A stretch of 64,000 bases of DNA from Pusillimonas sp. UBA3987 (GTDB lineage Bacteria; Pseudomonadota; Gammaproteobacteria; Burkholderiales; Burkholderiaceae_B). Location: NCBI GenBank assembly GCA_002384935.1, contig DGCD01000009.1, forward strand, positions 262,535-326,534, in the 5' to 3' direction. The notes beneath the pieces are model-generated. The model saw nothing but the letters and a program-made list of their open reading frames with translations, did not search any database and was not told the DNA's origin. Positions within the stretch are counted from its first letter, which is position 1. Each line of letters begins with the position of its first letter. Of the stretch, positions 1 to 9,488 are shown in pieces. The position numbers and the translations under genes were made by a program.

Positions 1-464
1 GTAACCCCCAGCTTGCGCAGGCCATGTTCGTTGCGCTTGAAGTCAGCGGGCATCCCGCCTTTGCCTTTGATACCCCGCATATAGGGCACGCCCAACAAAT
101 TGCCCTTCAAGTCGTAATTCCACTGGTGATAAGGACAAACGAACTCTTTGCGATTACCCGTGGCCTCGCGGCAAAATTGAACGCCGCGATGCGCACACCG
201 GTTTTCAATCACGTTCACAGCGCCGTTTTCATCGCGCACCATCAGCACGTTGCGTTCACCAATCCAGGTACGCTTGAAATCGCCGGCATTCGGGATCTCA
301 CACGACAACCCCACGTAACTCCAATGGGGACCGTAAAACAATCGCTCCAGCTCCCGCTGATAAATTTCCTCATCGGTGTATAACCAAAACGGCACGCGGG
401 ATGTGCCCTGTGTTTTCCAGACCTTCGGCTCGGACACCGGCGGCAATGGACGTGGATCGTTCAT
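1..464 (-). CDS. Rieske ring-hydroxylating oxygenase, alpha subunit (3' part outside window)
   Basis: The gene starts at the ATG complementary to 462-464 and runs off the left edge, so only about 154 N-terminal residues are visible. An AGGAGA ribosome-binding site lies at about 471-476. The Rieske [2Fe-2S] motif is clear: CAHRG near residue 75, then CPYHQWNYDLKG about 20 residues later. The flanking text (FYGPHWSYVGL, GDFKRTWIGERNVLMVRDE) resembles salicylate 5-hydroxylase and anthranilate/benzoate dioxygenase large subunits. The catalytic iron domain lies outside the window. The enzyme should hydroxylate an aromatic acid using a ferredoxin and reductase encoded elsewhere. The divergent LysR gene is the natural regulator. 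The subfamily is from memory; the Rieske identity is certain. Confidence 0.85.
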   Translation of the reverse strand, partial: MNDPRPLPPVSEPKVWKTQGTSRVPFWLYTDEEIYQRELERLFYGPHWSYVGLSCEIPNAGDFKRTWIGERNVLMVRDENGAVNVIENRCAHRGVQFCREATGNRKEFVCPYHQWNYDLKGNLLGVPYMRGIKGKGGMPADFKRNEHGLRKLGV

Positions 465-566
465 GTCTACTCTCCTGTGGGTTGTTTTAGCGATGTTGCC
501 AACCCTGCTTCAAAATTCGCCTGCGCAGCGCCATGCCCACTACTTAACGTTGATACCATTTCCACT

Positions 567-586
567 ACCTCGTATTATTGAGAGGT
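567..586. promoter_or_regulatory. Dyad in the oxygenase/LysR intergenic region, candidate regulator site
   Basis: ACCTC (567-571) and GAGGT (582-586) form an inverted repeat with a 10-base spacer. It lies between the divergent Rieske oxygenase and LysR genes. LysR regulators usually bind such interrupted dyads between themselves and their target. The arms are only 5 bp, so chance is possible. Confidence 0.25.
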
Positions 587-696
587 GTATGTTGCAGCGC
601 AGATGGCAAAGCAGGTGTAGCGCGCTTATGTGCCCAATGTATTAGCCACCTATCCGGGTGTCCATGTCGTATTGGTTATGTCGTGTATATGAAAAA

Positions 697-1641
697 ATGA
701 ATATTACGGACCTGAACATCAAGCTTTTGCTCACTTTTGAAGCAATGATTGTGCACCGCAACGTGACAGCCGCTGCAGAATCCATCGGGTTGACGCAACC
801 CGCACTGAGCGTGTGTCTGAAGAAATTGCGCAAGATGTTCAACGACCCTTTGTTCGTGCGTACGTCGCATGGAATGGAGCCCACCGCGTTTGCACAAGGG
901 CTCAAGGAACCCATTCTTGAAGCACTGGGTTTACTGCGCCAATCACTCACTCACGACCACCCTTTCGACCCCAGTACATCAACGCGCACTTTCAACATCA
1001 TCATGACCGATATTGGTGCGCGGGTTTTTTTGCCTGCCATGCTCATGGAGTTGAGTCGGGTGGCCCCTCACGTCAACCTGAACACCGCACAAATGCCGGT
1101 AAGGGATATTCGCGAGGCACTTGAAACCGGGGAAACGGATTTGGCGCTGGGCTTTATTCATGGTCTTTTCGCCGATAGCTACCAACAACAGCTTTTCCGC
1201 CGGTCTTACGTTTGTATTGTTCGGCGCGACCACCCGAAAATCAAAGACACCATCACGCTCGAGAACTACCTGAACATGCCGCACGCCGTGGTGTCGGCAC
1301 CCGGTTCGGGACACGATATTATTGAAAGCATCCTGGTCAAGAAGGGCTACCACAGAAGGGTTGCGTTACGCCTGTCGCATTTCCTGGCCATTCCGCTTAT
1401 CGTTGCCAGCACGGATTTAATCGTGACCATTCCCACCATGCTGGCCGAATCCTACTCGGTCGTGAACAACATCAAAGTTATCGAGCCGCCCATCGAGTTT
1501 CCGGAATACACTGTTTCACAGTATTGGCATGCCCGGGTGCACAATGATCCCGGCCATCGCTGGCTGCGCGAACTGGTTTATCGCATGTTTCACGACAACG
1601 ACCTCAGCCTGGAACACACACGATCCGAATTCGGCCTGTAG
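697..1641 (+). CDS. LysR-family regulator, NahR/NagR/NodD-like
   Basis: A 314-residue protein from the ATG at 697; an upstream in-frame ATG at 658 would add 13 residues. I chose 697 because MNITDLNIKLLLTFEAM matches the usual LysR N-terminus. The winged helix-turn-helix occupies about residues 1-60 (NVTAAAESIGLTQPALSVCLKKLR, then FNDPLFVRTSHGMEPT, typical of the NahR/NodD/LinR branch). A periplasmic-binding-protein-like inducer domain fills the rest. It is divergent from the Rieske oxygenase gene, so it probably activates that gene in response to an aromatic acid. The inducer is unknown. The next gene, at 1669, is unlikely to be functionally linked. Confidence 0.88.
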   Translation: MNITDLNIKLLLTFEAMIVHRNVTAAAESIGLTQPALSVCLKKLRKMFNDPLFVRTSHGMEPTAFAQGLKEPILEALGLLRQSLTHDHPFDPSTSTRTFNIIMTDIGARVFLPAMLMELSRVAPHVNLNTAQMPVRDIREALETGETDLALGFIHGLFADSYQQQLFRRSYVCIVRRDHPKIKDTITLENYLNMPHAVVSAPGSGHDIIESILVKKGYHRRVALRLSHFLAIPLIVASTDLIVTIPTMLAESYSVVNNIKVIEPPIEFPEYTVSQYWHARVHNDPGHRWLRELVYRMFHDNDLSLEHTRSEFGL

Positions 1642-1668
1642 GCCTTTTAGCAACCCGGCATCATTCTT

Positions 1669-2370
1669 ATGGCACGCCTGGCACGACTTTACGCTCCCAA
1701 CACACCGCAACTGGTACAGGCCTATTTTGTCGAGGCCCTGGCCGGCCCTAACGAAGCCACGCCGGTCGAGCCCCTGGATATGTTGTCGGGCTGGTTGCAG
1801 CATTGCGCGCAGGAACATCATGTTGCGATACATGGCTGGGCATTGCTGACCGATCGCCTTGTTTTCCTGGCAACGCCCGCACAGCGCCCCGGCATTGCCC
1901 GGCTGATGCAGGCCATCGGGCGGCGCTACGCCACCCGGTTGAAAACAGGTCGCGTATTCGAAGGTCGTTATCGCAGCGCACTGGTCGAACCGGGGAAGTG
2001 GGTTTTGCCTGTGCTGGTATGGCTCGACACCCAACCTGTCCAGCACGGGCATGTCGACCATGCCGAAAACTGGCCATGGTCATCGGCGGCGTATCACACC
2101 GGTTTGAATCTGAAGCCCAACACCTGGGCAACCGACCATGCCGACTACTGGGAACTGGGCAACACCCCGTTCGAGCGCCAGGCCACCTTCAGAGACCTGT
2201 TGAACGAAAACCTAAGCGCCGCCAGGCGCCAGCAGATTGAAAAAGCCCTGTTTGGCCAATGGGCGCTTGGCGATGAAACATTCCTGCACAACCTGGCGCC
2301 CATTGTCAGTCGTCGGATCACACCCGCAAAGCGCGGCCGCCCGCGCAAGAAAGCCAGCCCCGCATCGTAA
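1669..2370 (+). CDS. Catalytically dead Y1/RAYT-type transposase homologue with AT-hook-like tail
   Basis: A 233-residue protein that follows the RAYT (REP-associated tyrosine transposase) scaffold along its length: MARLARLYAPNTPQLV at the N-terminus, RVFEGRYRSALVE in the middle, WPWSSAAYH and a C-terminal LGDETFL block. The HUH motif, normally N-H-x-H, reads D-R-L-V in HGWALLTDRLVFLATP. The segment that usually holds the nucleophilic tyrosine (RYIxxNPVRAG) reads VWLDTQPVQHG. Both metal-binding histidines and the tyrosine are therefore gone, so transposition is very unlikely. The C-terminus (AKRGRPRKK) looks like an AT-hook, suggesting a domesticated DNA-binding protein. It lies 28 bp after the LysR gene and upstream of gltB. 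The alignment is from memory. Confidence 0.75.
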   Translation: MARLARLYAPNTPQLVQAYFVEALAGPNEATPVEPLDMLSGWLQHCAQEHHVAIHGWALLTDRLVFLATPAQRPGIARLMQAIGRRYATRLKTGRVFEGRYRSALVEPGKWVLPVLVWLDTQPVQHGHVDHAENWPWSSAAYHTGLNLKPNTWATDHADYWELGNTPFERQATFRDLLNENLSAARRQQIEKALFGQWALGDETFLHNLAPIVSRRITPAKRGRPRKKASPAS

Positions 2371-2511
2371 ATAACAGCGCGGCCATAACAGCGCGGCCGC
2401 CGGTTGCCTCTACATTACCCCCGTTTGTCTTGCACACGGTACTGGTTACCGGAAATAACCGTGTTTTCAAGACGTTTTCTGTAAATACATTAATACTTTC
2501 ATTAAGTTAAA

Positions 2512-2566
2512 GTGCGTCCCTATTTATTTAATATTTCCTGGCGATTCTTATAAATTAGGGACGCAC
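2512..2566. repeat. Inverted repeat with 11-bp perfect arms downstream of the RAYT-like gene
   Basis: GTGCGTCCCTA (2512-2522) pairs with TAGGGACGCAC (2556-2566), separated by 33 AT-rich bases. The outer sequence is partly symmetric too (AAATTA/TTTAT context). Such GGGACG-containing palindromes commonly sit beside Y1/RAYT genes, so this may be a relic of the element's end or a target of the adjacent protein. There is no T-run, so it is not an obvious terminator. The rest of 2371-2655 shows only a ribosome-binding site (CAGGAG, about 2644-2649) before gltB. Confidence 0.55.
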
Positions 2567-2655
2567 CCTAATTAAAAATGCTTGCCAAGTTGCTGATATC
2601 GCGTTAATTTCTAGGCCTTCGCCGCGAAATCAATGCGGAAAAACAGGAGTTTTCT

Positions 2656-5600
2656 ATGTCTAACCATCCTGCAACGCTGGTCGCCCAGGAAGTGGCTATC
2701 GATGCATCACGCATCGGCCTTCCCCGCGCACAAGGCCTGTACAACCCCGTTAACGAACACGACGCCTGTGGTGTGGGTTTTGTCGCCCACATCAAAGGCA
2801 AGGCCACGCATGCCATTATTCAGCAAGGCCTGAAAATTCTCGAAAACCTCGACCATCGTGGCGCCGTAGGCGCCGACGAACTCATGGGCGACGGCGCGGG
2901 TATTCTTATTCAAATTCCCGATGCCCTGTATCGTGAAGAGCTGTCCACGCAAGGCATTGAACTGCCACCTCCGGGCGAATACGGTGTCGCAATGGTATTC
3001 CTGCCCAAGGAAACGGCTTCACGCCTGGCCTGTGAGCGCGAACTGGAACGCGCCGTGCGCGACGAAGGCCAGGTCGTGCTCGGCTGGCGCGACGTACCCA
3101 TTGATTCGGAAATGCCCATGTCACCCACGGTAAAAGCCGTGGAACCGGTCATTCGCCAGCTTTTCATTGGCCGCGGCACCGACATCATGGTACCCGACGC
3201 ACTGGAACGCAAACTGTACGTTATCCGCAAGGCAGCCAGCCACGCCATTAACCGCATGAAGCTGGCGCACGGCCAGGAATATTTCGTGCCGTCCATCTCC
3301 GTGCGCACCGTCGTCTACAAAGGCCTGTTGCTGGCCAACCAGGTGGGCCTGTACTACCGCGACCTGGCCGACACCCGCGCGGTATCGGCCCTTTCGCTGG
3401 TACACCAACGCTTTTCCACCAACACCTTCCCGGCCTGGCCATTGGCCCACCCTTACCGCATGATCGCCCACAACGGCGAAATCAATACGGTGAAAGGCAA
3501 CTTCAACTGGCTGCGCGCCCGTGAAGGCGTCATGCAGTCGGCCGTACTGGGCGACGACCTGAAAAAGCTGTACCCCATTGTGTACGAAGGCCAATCCGAC
3601 ACGGCCACCTTCGACAACTGCCTGGAACTGCTGGTCATGTCGGGCTACTCATTGGCTCACGCCATGATGATGATGATTCCTGAAGCATGGGAACAGCACA
3701 CCGACATGGACGAAAGCCGCCGTGCTTTCTACGAATACCATGCCGCCATGATGGAACCCTGGGACGGCCCCGCCGCCGTAGCCTTTACCGACGGGCGCCA
3801 AATCGGCGCCATGCTCGATCGCAACGGCCTGCGCCCCGCCCGCTACCTCATTACCGACGACGACCTGGTCGTCATGGCATCGGAAGCCGGTACGCTGTCC
3901 ATCCCTGAACACCGCATCGTCAAGAAATGGCGCCTGCAGCCCGGAAAAATGTTCCTGATCGACCTGGAACAGGGCCGCATCATCAACGACGACGAAATCA
4001 AGGCTCGTCTGTCAAATTCGCGCCCCTATCGCCAGTGGATCGAGCGCCTGCGCATCAAGCTCGACACCTTGCCCACGCCGAAGTACGACGAAAAGCCCGA
4101 GTCGAACGTCTCGCTGCTCGATCGCCAGCAGGCTTTCGGCTGGACGCAGGAAGACGTTAAGTTCGTACTCGAGCCCATGGCCGCCAAGGGCGAGGAAAGC
4201 ACCGGCTCCATGGGTAACGACATCCCGCTGGCCGTGCTGTCGAACCGACCCAAGCCGCTTTACAACTACTTCCGCCAGCGTTTTGCGCAAGTAACCAACC
4301 CGCCTATCGACCCCATTCGCGAGCAACTGGTCATGTCGCTGGTGTCGTTTGTCGGGCCCAAGCCCAATCTGCTCGACATCAACAACGTCAACCCGCCGCT
4401 GCGCCTGGAAATCCATCAGCCCGTGCTCGATTTCGACGCCATGGCGCAAATCCGCAATATCGAAACCATTACTTCGGGCAAGTTCCGCAGCTATGAGCTC
4501 GATATTACCTACCCCATTGAGTGGGGCTCCGAAGGCATCGAGGCCTACCTGGCCTCCTTGTGCGCCAACGCGGCCGACGCTGTGCGCAGCGGCTACAACA
4601 TTCTGGTGGTCACCGACCGCAAGGTCGACGCCGAGCGCGTCGCCATCCCGGCCCTGCTGGCCACGTCGGCCGTGCACCAACATTTAATCCGCGAAGGCCT
4701 GCGTACCAACACCGGCCTGGTGGTGGAAAGCGGCACGGTACGCGAAGTGCACCACGTTGCCTGTCTGGCCGGCTATGGCGCGGAAGCCGTTCACCCTTAC
4801 CTGGCCCTGGAAACCCTGGTGTCTCTGGGCGACGGCGAAAACGCCATCAAGAACTACATCAAGGCCGTTGGCAAGGGCCTGAACAAGGTCATGTCCAAAA
4901 TGGGCATCTCCACCTACATGTCGTACTGTGGCGCGCAAATCTTTGAAGCCGTCGGCCTTAGCACCCCCCTGGTCAACAAGTATTTCCTGGGCACGCCCAG
5001 CAACGTTGAAGGCATCGGCATCTTTGAAGTGGCTGAAGAGGCCCTGCGCATACACAAAGCCGCGTTCAGCGACGACCCTGTCCTGGCGCACGACCTGGAA
5101 GCGGGGGGTGAATACGCCTTCCGTGTCCGCGGCGAAGAGCATATGTGGAACCCCGAGTCCATTGCCAAGCTGCAACACTCCACCCGCGCCAACAACTACA
5201 ACACCTACAAAGAGTACGCCCAACTCATTAACGACCAATCCCGTCGTCACATGACACTGCGCGGCCTGTTTGAGTTCAAGGTCGACCCATCCAAAGCCAT
5301 TGCGCTCTCGGAAGTGGAACCGGCCAAGGATATTGTCAAACGCTTTGCCACCGGCGCCATGTCGCTGGGCTCCATTTCCACCGAAGCACACTCGGTGTTG
5401 GCTGTTGCCATGAACCGCATCGGCGGCAAATCGAATACCGGCGAAGGCGGTGAAGACCAACGCCGCTATCGCACGGAAATGAGCTCCGGCAAAAGCCCGA
5501 TCAAAAAGGGTGACACCCTGGGCTCTTTCCTGGGCAAAGATCTCATCGAAGCCGACATCGCCCTGCAGGCGGGCGACTCCCTGCGCTCGCGCATCAAGCA

Positions 5601-7383
5601 AGTGGCCTCGGGTCGTTTCGGCGTATCGGCCGAATACCTGACCAGCGCCGATCAGATCCAGATCAAAATGGCCCAGGGCGCCAAACCCGGCGAAGGCGGC
5701 CAATTACCCGGCCACAAGGTGTCCGAATACATTGCCAAGCTGCGCTTCTCTGTCCCCGGCGTTGGCCTGATCTCGCCGCCCCCACACCACGACATCTATT
5801 CCATCGAAGACCTGGCCCAGCTCATTCACGACCTGAAGAACGTGAATCCGAAGGCGGCTATTTCCGTGAAACTGGTGGCCGAAGTAGGCGTTGGCACCAT
5901 TGCCACCGGTGTGGCCAAGGCCAAGGCCGATCACGTGGTTATTGCCGGCCACGATGGCGGCACCGGCGCCTCGCCATTGTCGTCCATCAAGCACGCCGGC
6001 TCCCCGTGGGAACTGGGCCTGGCCGAAACCCAGCAAACACTGGTATTGAACGCCCTGCGCAGCCGTATCCGCGTACAGGCCGACGGCCAGATGAAAACCG
6101 GACGCGACGTGGTCATCGGCGCGTTGCTGGGTGCCGATGAATTCGGTTTTGCAACTGCACCGCTGGTTGTGGAAGGCTGCATCATGATGCGCAAATGCCA
6201 TCTGAACACCTGCCCGGTGGGTGTGGCAACGCAAGACCCCGTGCTGCGCAAGAAATTCTCCGGCAAGCCGGAGTACGTGGTGAACTACTTCTTCTTCGTT
6301 GCCGAGGAAGTGCGTGAAATCATGGCGCAACTGGGCATCCGCACGTTCGATGAACTCATCGGCCGCGCCGACCTGCTCAACACGGCACCGGCAATCGATC
6401 ACTGGAAAGCCAAAGGGCTCGATTTCTCACGCGTATTCGAAACCATCCCCAGCGACGAGCCACTGTATCAAACGCAAGTTCAAGACCACGGCCTTGACAA
6501 AGCGCTGGATCACATGCTGATCGAACGCAGCAAGCCCGCCATTGAAAAAGGCGAAAAGGTTTCGTTCATCACACCCGTGCGCAATCGCAACCGTACCGTA
6601 GGCACCATGCTCTCGGGTGTGGTAGCCGCCAAATACGGCCACGACGGCCTGCCCGACGACACCATCCACATTCAGTGCAATGGTACGGCAGGGCAAAGCT
6701 TCGGCGCCTTCCTGGCACACGGCATCACGCTGGACCTGGTCGGCGAAGGCAACGACTACGTCGGCAAGGGCTTGTCGGGTGGCCGCATTATCGTGCGCTC
6801 GCCCAACGACTTCCGTGGCCCCGGCCCCGAGCACATTATTGCCGGTAACACCGTGCTGTATGGCGCACTGGGCGGCGAAGCCTATTTCAACGGTGTGGCC
6901 GGCGAACGTTTCGCCGTGCGTAACTCCGGCGCAGCCACCGTGGTGGAAGGTACCGGCGACCACGGCTGCGAATACATGACCGGCGGCACCGTTGTCGTGC
7001 TGGGTGAAACCGGCCGCAACTTCGGCGCCGGCATGTCGGGCGGCGTAGCTTACGTTTACGACCCTGAAGGCGTATTCGAAAAGCGCTGCAACCTGGCTAT
7101 GGTTGACCTGGAACACGTGCTTGCACACACCGAGCAATCGGAGTCGGTGGATATCGAAAACTGGCACAGCATGACCAGTGGCGGTGAGCGTGAAACCGAC
7201 GAAACCATTTTGCGTCGTTTAATTGAAAACCACTACCGCTACACCGGCAGCCTGCTGTCGCGCGACCTCATCAGCGATTGGTCACGCGCCCGCAAGGCCT
7301 TCGTGAAGGTCATGCCAAAAGAGTATCGCCGCGCCCTGAAAGAATTATGGGCCGCCGCGAACCCCGATCAAATTGCTGCCTAA
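2656..7383 (+). CDS. gltB: Glutamate synthase (NADPH), large alpha subunit
   Basis: A 1575-residue protein, close to the usual bacterial length. GOGAT makes two glutamates from 2-oxoglutarate and glutamine with electrons from GltD. A propeptide of 37 residues should be removed to expose the nucleophile Cys38 (EHDACGVGFVA). A class-II glutamine amidotransferase domain follows to about residue 430, then a central domain, an FMN-binding synthase domain (about 850-1220, GHDGGTGASPLSS) and a GXGXG beta-helix at the end. The 3Fe-4S cysteines are C1175, C1181 and C1186 (CIMMRKCHLNTCPVG). gltD follows after 11 bp, forming an operon. The enzyme is cytoplasmic and central to ammonia assimilation. Confidence 0.98.
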   Translation: MSNHPATLVAQEVAIDASRIGLPRAQGLYNPVNEHDACGVGFVAHIKGKATHAIIQQGLKILENLDHRGAVGADELMGDGAGILIQIPDALYREELSTQGIELPPPGEYGVAMVFLPKETASRLACERELERAVRDEGQVVLGWRDVPIDSEMPMSPTVKAVEPVIRQLFIGRGTDIMVPDALERKLYVIRKAASHAINRMKLAHGQEYFVPSISVRTVVYKGLLLANQVGLYYRDLADTRAVSALSLVHQRFSTNTFPAWPLAHPYRMIAHNGEINTVKGNFNWLRAREGVMQSAVLGDDLKKLYPIVYEGQSDTATFDNCLELLVMSGYSLAHAMMMMIPEAWEQHTDMDESRRAFYEYHAAMMEPWDGPAAVAFTDGRQIGAMLDRNGLRPARYLITDDDLVVMASEAGTLSIPEHRIVKKWRLQPGKMFLIDLEQGRIINDDEIKARLSNSRPYRQWIERLRIKLDTLPTPKYDEKPESNVSLLDRQQAFGWTQEDVKFVLEPMAAKGEESTGSMGNDIPLAVLSNRPKPLYNYFRQRFAQVTNPPIDPIREQLVMSLVSFVGPKPNLLDINNVNPPLRLEIHQPVLDFDAMAQIRNIETITSGKFRSYELDITYPIEWGSEGIEAYLASLCANAADAVRSGYNILVVTDRKVDAERVAIPALLATSAVHQHLIREGLRTNTGLVVESGTVREVHHVACLAGYGAEAVHPYLALETLVSLGDGENAIKNYIKAVGKGLNKVMSKMGISTYMSYCGAQIFEAVGLSTPLVNKYFLGTPSNVEGIGIFEVAEEALRIHKAAFSDDPVLAHDLEAGGEYAFRVRGEEHMWNPESIAKLQHSTRANNYNTYKEYAQLINDQSRRHMTLRGLFEFKVDPSKAIALSEVEPAKDIVKRFATGAMSLGSISTEAHSVLAVAMNRIGGKSNTGEGGEDQRRYRTEMSSGKSPIKKGDTLGSFLGKDLIEADIALQAGDSLRSRIKQVASGRFGVSAEYLTSADQIQIKMAQGAKPGEGGQLPGHKVSEYIAKLRFSVPGVGLISPPPHHDIYSIEDLAQLIHDLKNVNPKAAISVKLVAEVGVGTIATGVAKAKADHVVIAGHDGGTGASPLSSIKHAGSPWELGLAETQQTLVLNALRSRIRVQADGQMKTGRDVVIGALLGADEFGFATAPLVVEGCIMMRKCHLNTCPVGVATQDPVLRKKFSGKPEYVVNYFFFVAEEVREIMAQLGIRTFDELIGRADLLNTAPAIDHWKAKGLDFSRVFETIPSDEPLYQTQVQDHGLDKALDHMLIERSKPAIEKGEKVSFITPVRNRNRTVGTMLSGVVAAKYGHDGLPDDTIHIQCNGTAGQSFGAFLAHGITLDLVGEGNDYVGKGLSGGRIIVRSPNDFRGPGPEHIIAGNTVLYGALGGEAYFNGVAGERFAVRNSGAATVVEGTGDHGCEYMTGGTVVVLGETGRNFGAGMSGGVAYVYDPEGVFEKRCNLAMVDLEHVLAHTEQSESVDIENWHSMTSGGERETDETILRRLIENHYRYTGSLLSRDLISDWSRARKAFVKVMPKEYRRALKELWAAANPDQIAA

Positions 7384-7394
7384 GGAATAGAACA

Positions 7395-8858
7395 ATGGGC
7401 AAAGTTACTGGATTTCTTGAATTCGACCGCCTTTCCGAGGCGCAGGAAGCACCCAAAGAGCGTGTAAAGCACTGGAAAGAGTTTGTTATTACGCTTTCCG
7501 ATGAAGACGCCAAGGTACAAGGGGCGCGCTGCATGGACTGCGGCATTCCCTTCTGTATCACCGGCTGTCCGGTGAATAACATCATTCCCGACTTCAACGA
7601 CCTGGTGTACAAGCAAGACTGGGCACGTGCGCTGGAAGTGCTCCACTCCACCAACAACTTTCCGGAGTTCACAGGCCGCATCTGCCCCGCCCCTTGCGAG
7701 GCCGCCTGCACCCTGAACATTAATGACGACGCGATCGGCATTAAATCCATCGAACACGCCATTATCGACAAGGGCTGGAAAGAAGGCTGGGTTACCGCCG
7801 AGCCCCCCAGCCGCAAAACCGGCAAGAAAGTAGCCGTAGTGGGTTCCGGCCCCGCCGGCCTGGCCTGTGCACAGCAACTGGCCCGTGCAGGCCATTCCGT
7901 GACGGTGTTTGAAAAGAACAACCGCATCGGCGGCCTGCTGCGTTACGGCATCCCCGACTTCAAAATGGAGAAGTCGCACATTGACCGCCGCCTGGCCCAG
8001 ATGGAAGCCGAAGGCGTGGAGTTCCAGCCCTCTACTTACGTCGGCAACGAAGCCGACGCAGACGACGGCCTAACCGTACGCACACCGGAATCGCTGAAAG
8101 AAGAATTCGATGCCGTAGTGCTCACAGGCGGCTCGGAAACCCCACGCGATCTGCCCGTTACCGGACGTGATCTGAATGGCATTCACTTTGCCATGGAGTT
8201 CCTGACCCAGCAGAACAAGGCCAATGCAGGCGACCACATTGCCAAGCAGATTTCGGCCAAAGGCAAGCACGTGATTGTGATCGGTGGCGGCGACACCGGC
8301 TCCGACTGCGTTGGCACCAGCCATCGCCACGGCGCCGCATCGGTTACCCAGTTCGAACTGATGCCACGCCCACCCGAGTCGGAAGACAAAGATCTAACCT
8401 GGCCCTACTGGCCCTTGAAGATGCGCACCTCGTCCTCCCAGGAAGAAGGCGGTGATCGTGACTGGGCCGTAGCCACCAAATCCTTCGACGGCAAGAACGG
8501 TAAAGTTGAAAAGCTTACAGCCGTGCGTGTTGAATGGTTTAAAGACAAAGCCACCGGCCAGATGAAAATGCGTGAAGTGGAAGGCTCGGAATTCGAACTG
8601 AAAGCCGATCTTGTCTTGTTGGCCATGGGCTTTGTGTCGCCCATAAAGAACGTACTGGACGCATTCGGCATTGAACTGGACAACCGCGGCAATGCCAAGG
8701 CCGACACCGAAAACTACCGTACCAGCGACAGCAAGATATTCGCCGCCGGCGACATGCGTCGTGGCCAGTCTCTGGTTGTGTGGGCAATTCGTGAAGGCCG
8801 CCAGGCTGCACGTTCAGTGGATGAGTTCTTAATGGGCTCTTCTACGCTGCCGCGTTAA
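7395..8858 (+). CDS. gltD: Glutamate synthase (NADPH), small beta subunit
   Basis: A 487-residue flavoprotein that passes NADPH electrons to GltB. I chose the ATG at 7395 (MGKVTGFLEFDR) because it matches the family start and lies 11 bp after the gltB stop with AAGGAA upstream; an in-frame extension into gltB (from 7278) is spurious. N-terminal cysteines (CMDCGIPFCITGCPVNN and CPAPCEAAC) bind two [4Fe-4S] clusters. A FAD-binding motif VGSGPAGLACAQQL follows near residue 153, and a NADPH motif VIGGGDTGSDC near 296. It is co-transcribed with gltB, and a strong hairpin follows at 8889-8926. Confidence 0.98.
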   Translation: MGKVTGFLEFDRLSEAQEAPKERVKHWKEFVITLSDEDAKVQGARCMDCGIPFCITGCPVNNIIPDFNDLVYKQDWARALEVLHSTNNFPEFTGRICPAPCEAACTLNINDDAIGIKSIEHAIIDKGWKEGWVTAEPPSRKTGKKVAVVGSGPAGLACAQQLARAGHSVTVFEKNNRIGGLLRYGIPDFKMEKSHIDRRLAQMEAEGVEFQPSTYVGNEADADDGLTVRTPESLKEEFDAVVLTGGSETPRDLPVTGRDLNGIHFAMEFLTQQNKANAGDHIAKQISAKGKHVIVIGGGDTGSDCVGTSHRHGAASVTQFELMPRPPESEDKDLTWPYWPLKMRTSSSQEEGGDRDWAVATKSFDGKNGKVEKLTAVRVEWFKDKATGQMKMREVEGSEFELKADLVLLAMGFVSPIKNVLDAFGIELDNRGNAKADTENYRTSDSKIFAAGDMRRGQSLVVWAIREGRQAARSVDEFLMGSSTLPR

Positions 8859-8888
8859 GTCATTCGCTTTTAAGCGTCTTGTTCACGC

Positions 8889-8926
8889 TTGGGCCATACA
8901 CTGCGCAAACCCGGTGTATGGCCCAA
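8889..8926. terminator. Hairpin between convergent gltD and marR-type gene
   Basis: Two perfect 13-bp arms, TTGGGCCATACAC (8889-8901) and GTGTATGGCCCAA (8914-8926), with a 12-base loop. It lies between the gltD stop and the end of the convergent MarR gene, where a bidirectional terminator is expected. There is no long T-tract on either side, so termination is inferred from position and stem strength. Confidence 0.65.
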
Positions 8927-8936
8927 ATAGCAAGCG

Positions 8937-9368
8937 TCAGATCTCTTCCAGGTTTTTATGAATCTGTATTAACGCTTGTTTAAGCCACTTGATCTCGTCG
9001 GCACTGAATGTTTTCGTGCCGACGGTTTCAAAATGCGCTGCCAGCGGCATCAACTGATCAACCAGCTTTTCTCCTTTCTCGGTTATCGTAATACTGACAG
9101 TGCGCCCGTTGTGCTCGGGCCTGACCCGCAGCACCAACCCCTTGCGCTGCATTGAACTGATCAACCTGGAAAGGGTTGAAACTTCCACCGTTACCATGTC
9201 GCTCAAGTCGCCCAGGTTCTGGGCCCCTTCCTGCCGCAATACCGCCATCACCCTGTACATCGGTAACGTCAACTCGTACTCAAGAAGTCGCTTCGAGAAA
9301 AGCTCGCCCATTCTCACACCAACCCGGTTGAGCAAATAGGGAAAAGAGGTCGTAAAACGATATTTCAT
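8937..9368 (-). CDS. MarR-family regulator, probable repressor of the gamma-resorcylate cluster (GraR-like)
   Basis: A 143-residue MarR protein: a winged helix-turn-helix in the middle (NLGDLSDMVTVEVSTLSRLISSM, then KGLVLRVRPEHNGRTVSITITEKGEKL) flanked by helices for dimerisation. It is divergent from the TRAP transporter and catabolic genes, with a perfect 12-bp inverted repeat in the shared region (9489-9520). In Rhizobium the gamma-resorcylate genes are reported to be controlled by a MarR-type GraR. Regulation by 2,6-dihydroxybenzoate or resorcinol is therefore the best inference. The ligand is not shown by the sequence. Confidence 0.85.
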   Translation of the reverse strand: MKYRFTTSFPYLLNRVGVRMGELFSKRLLEYELTLPMYRVMAVLRQEGAQNLGDLSDMVTVEVSTLSRLISSMQRKGLVLRVRPEHNGRTVSITITEKGEKLVDQLMPLAAHFETVGTKTFSADEIKWLKQALIQIHKNLEEI

Positions 9369-9488
9369 GGCAGTGGTTTTCTATTGGGTTAACTGATTGA
9401 CGCCACGGCGGGCAACACAAGCGACATAGGCACCAGACAACATTCTATCGGACCCGATCCGAGACGCATTATTTTCTCATAACTTGAA

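Noticed and set aside
1669..2370. Active insertion sequence of the IS200/RAYT type
   Set aside because: Catalytic histidines and tyrosine are replaced, there is no second element end at the upstream side and no target duplication was seen.
4684..5703. Long open frame of 339 codons on the minus strand inside gltB
   Set aside because: gltB is an unmistakable gene on the plus strand; the antisense frame has no recognisable domain and reflects GC-rich codon bias.
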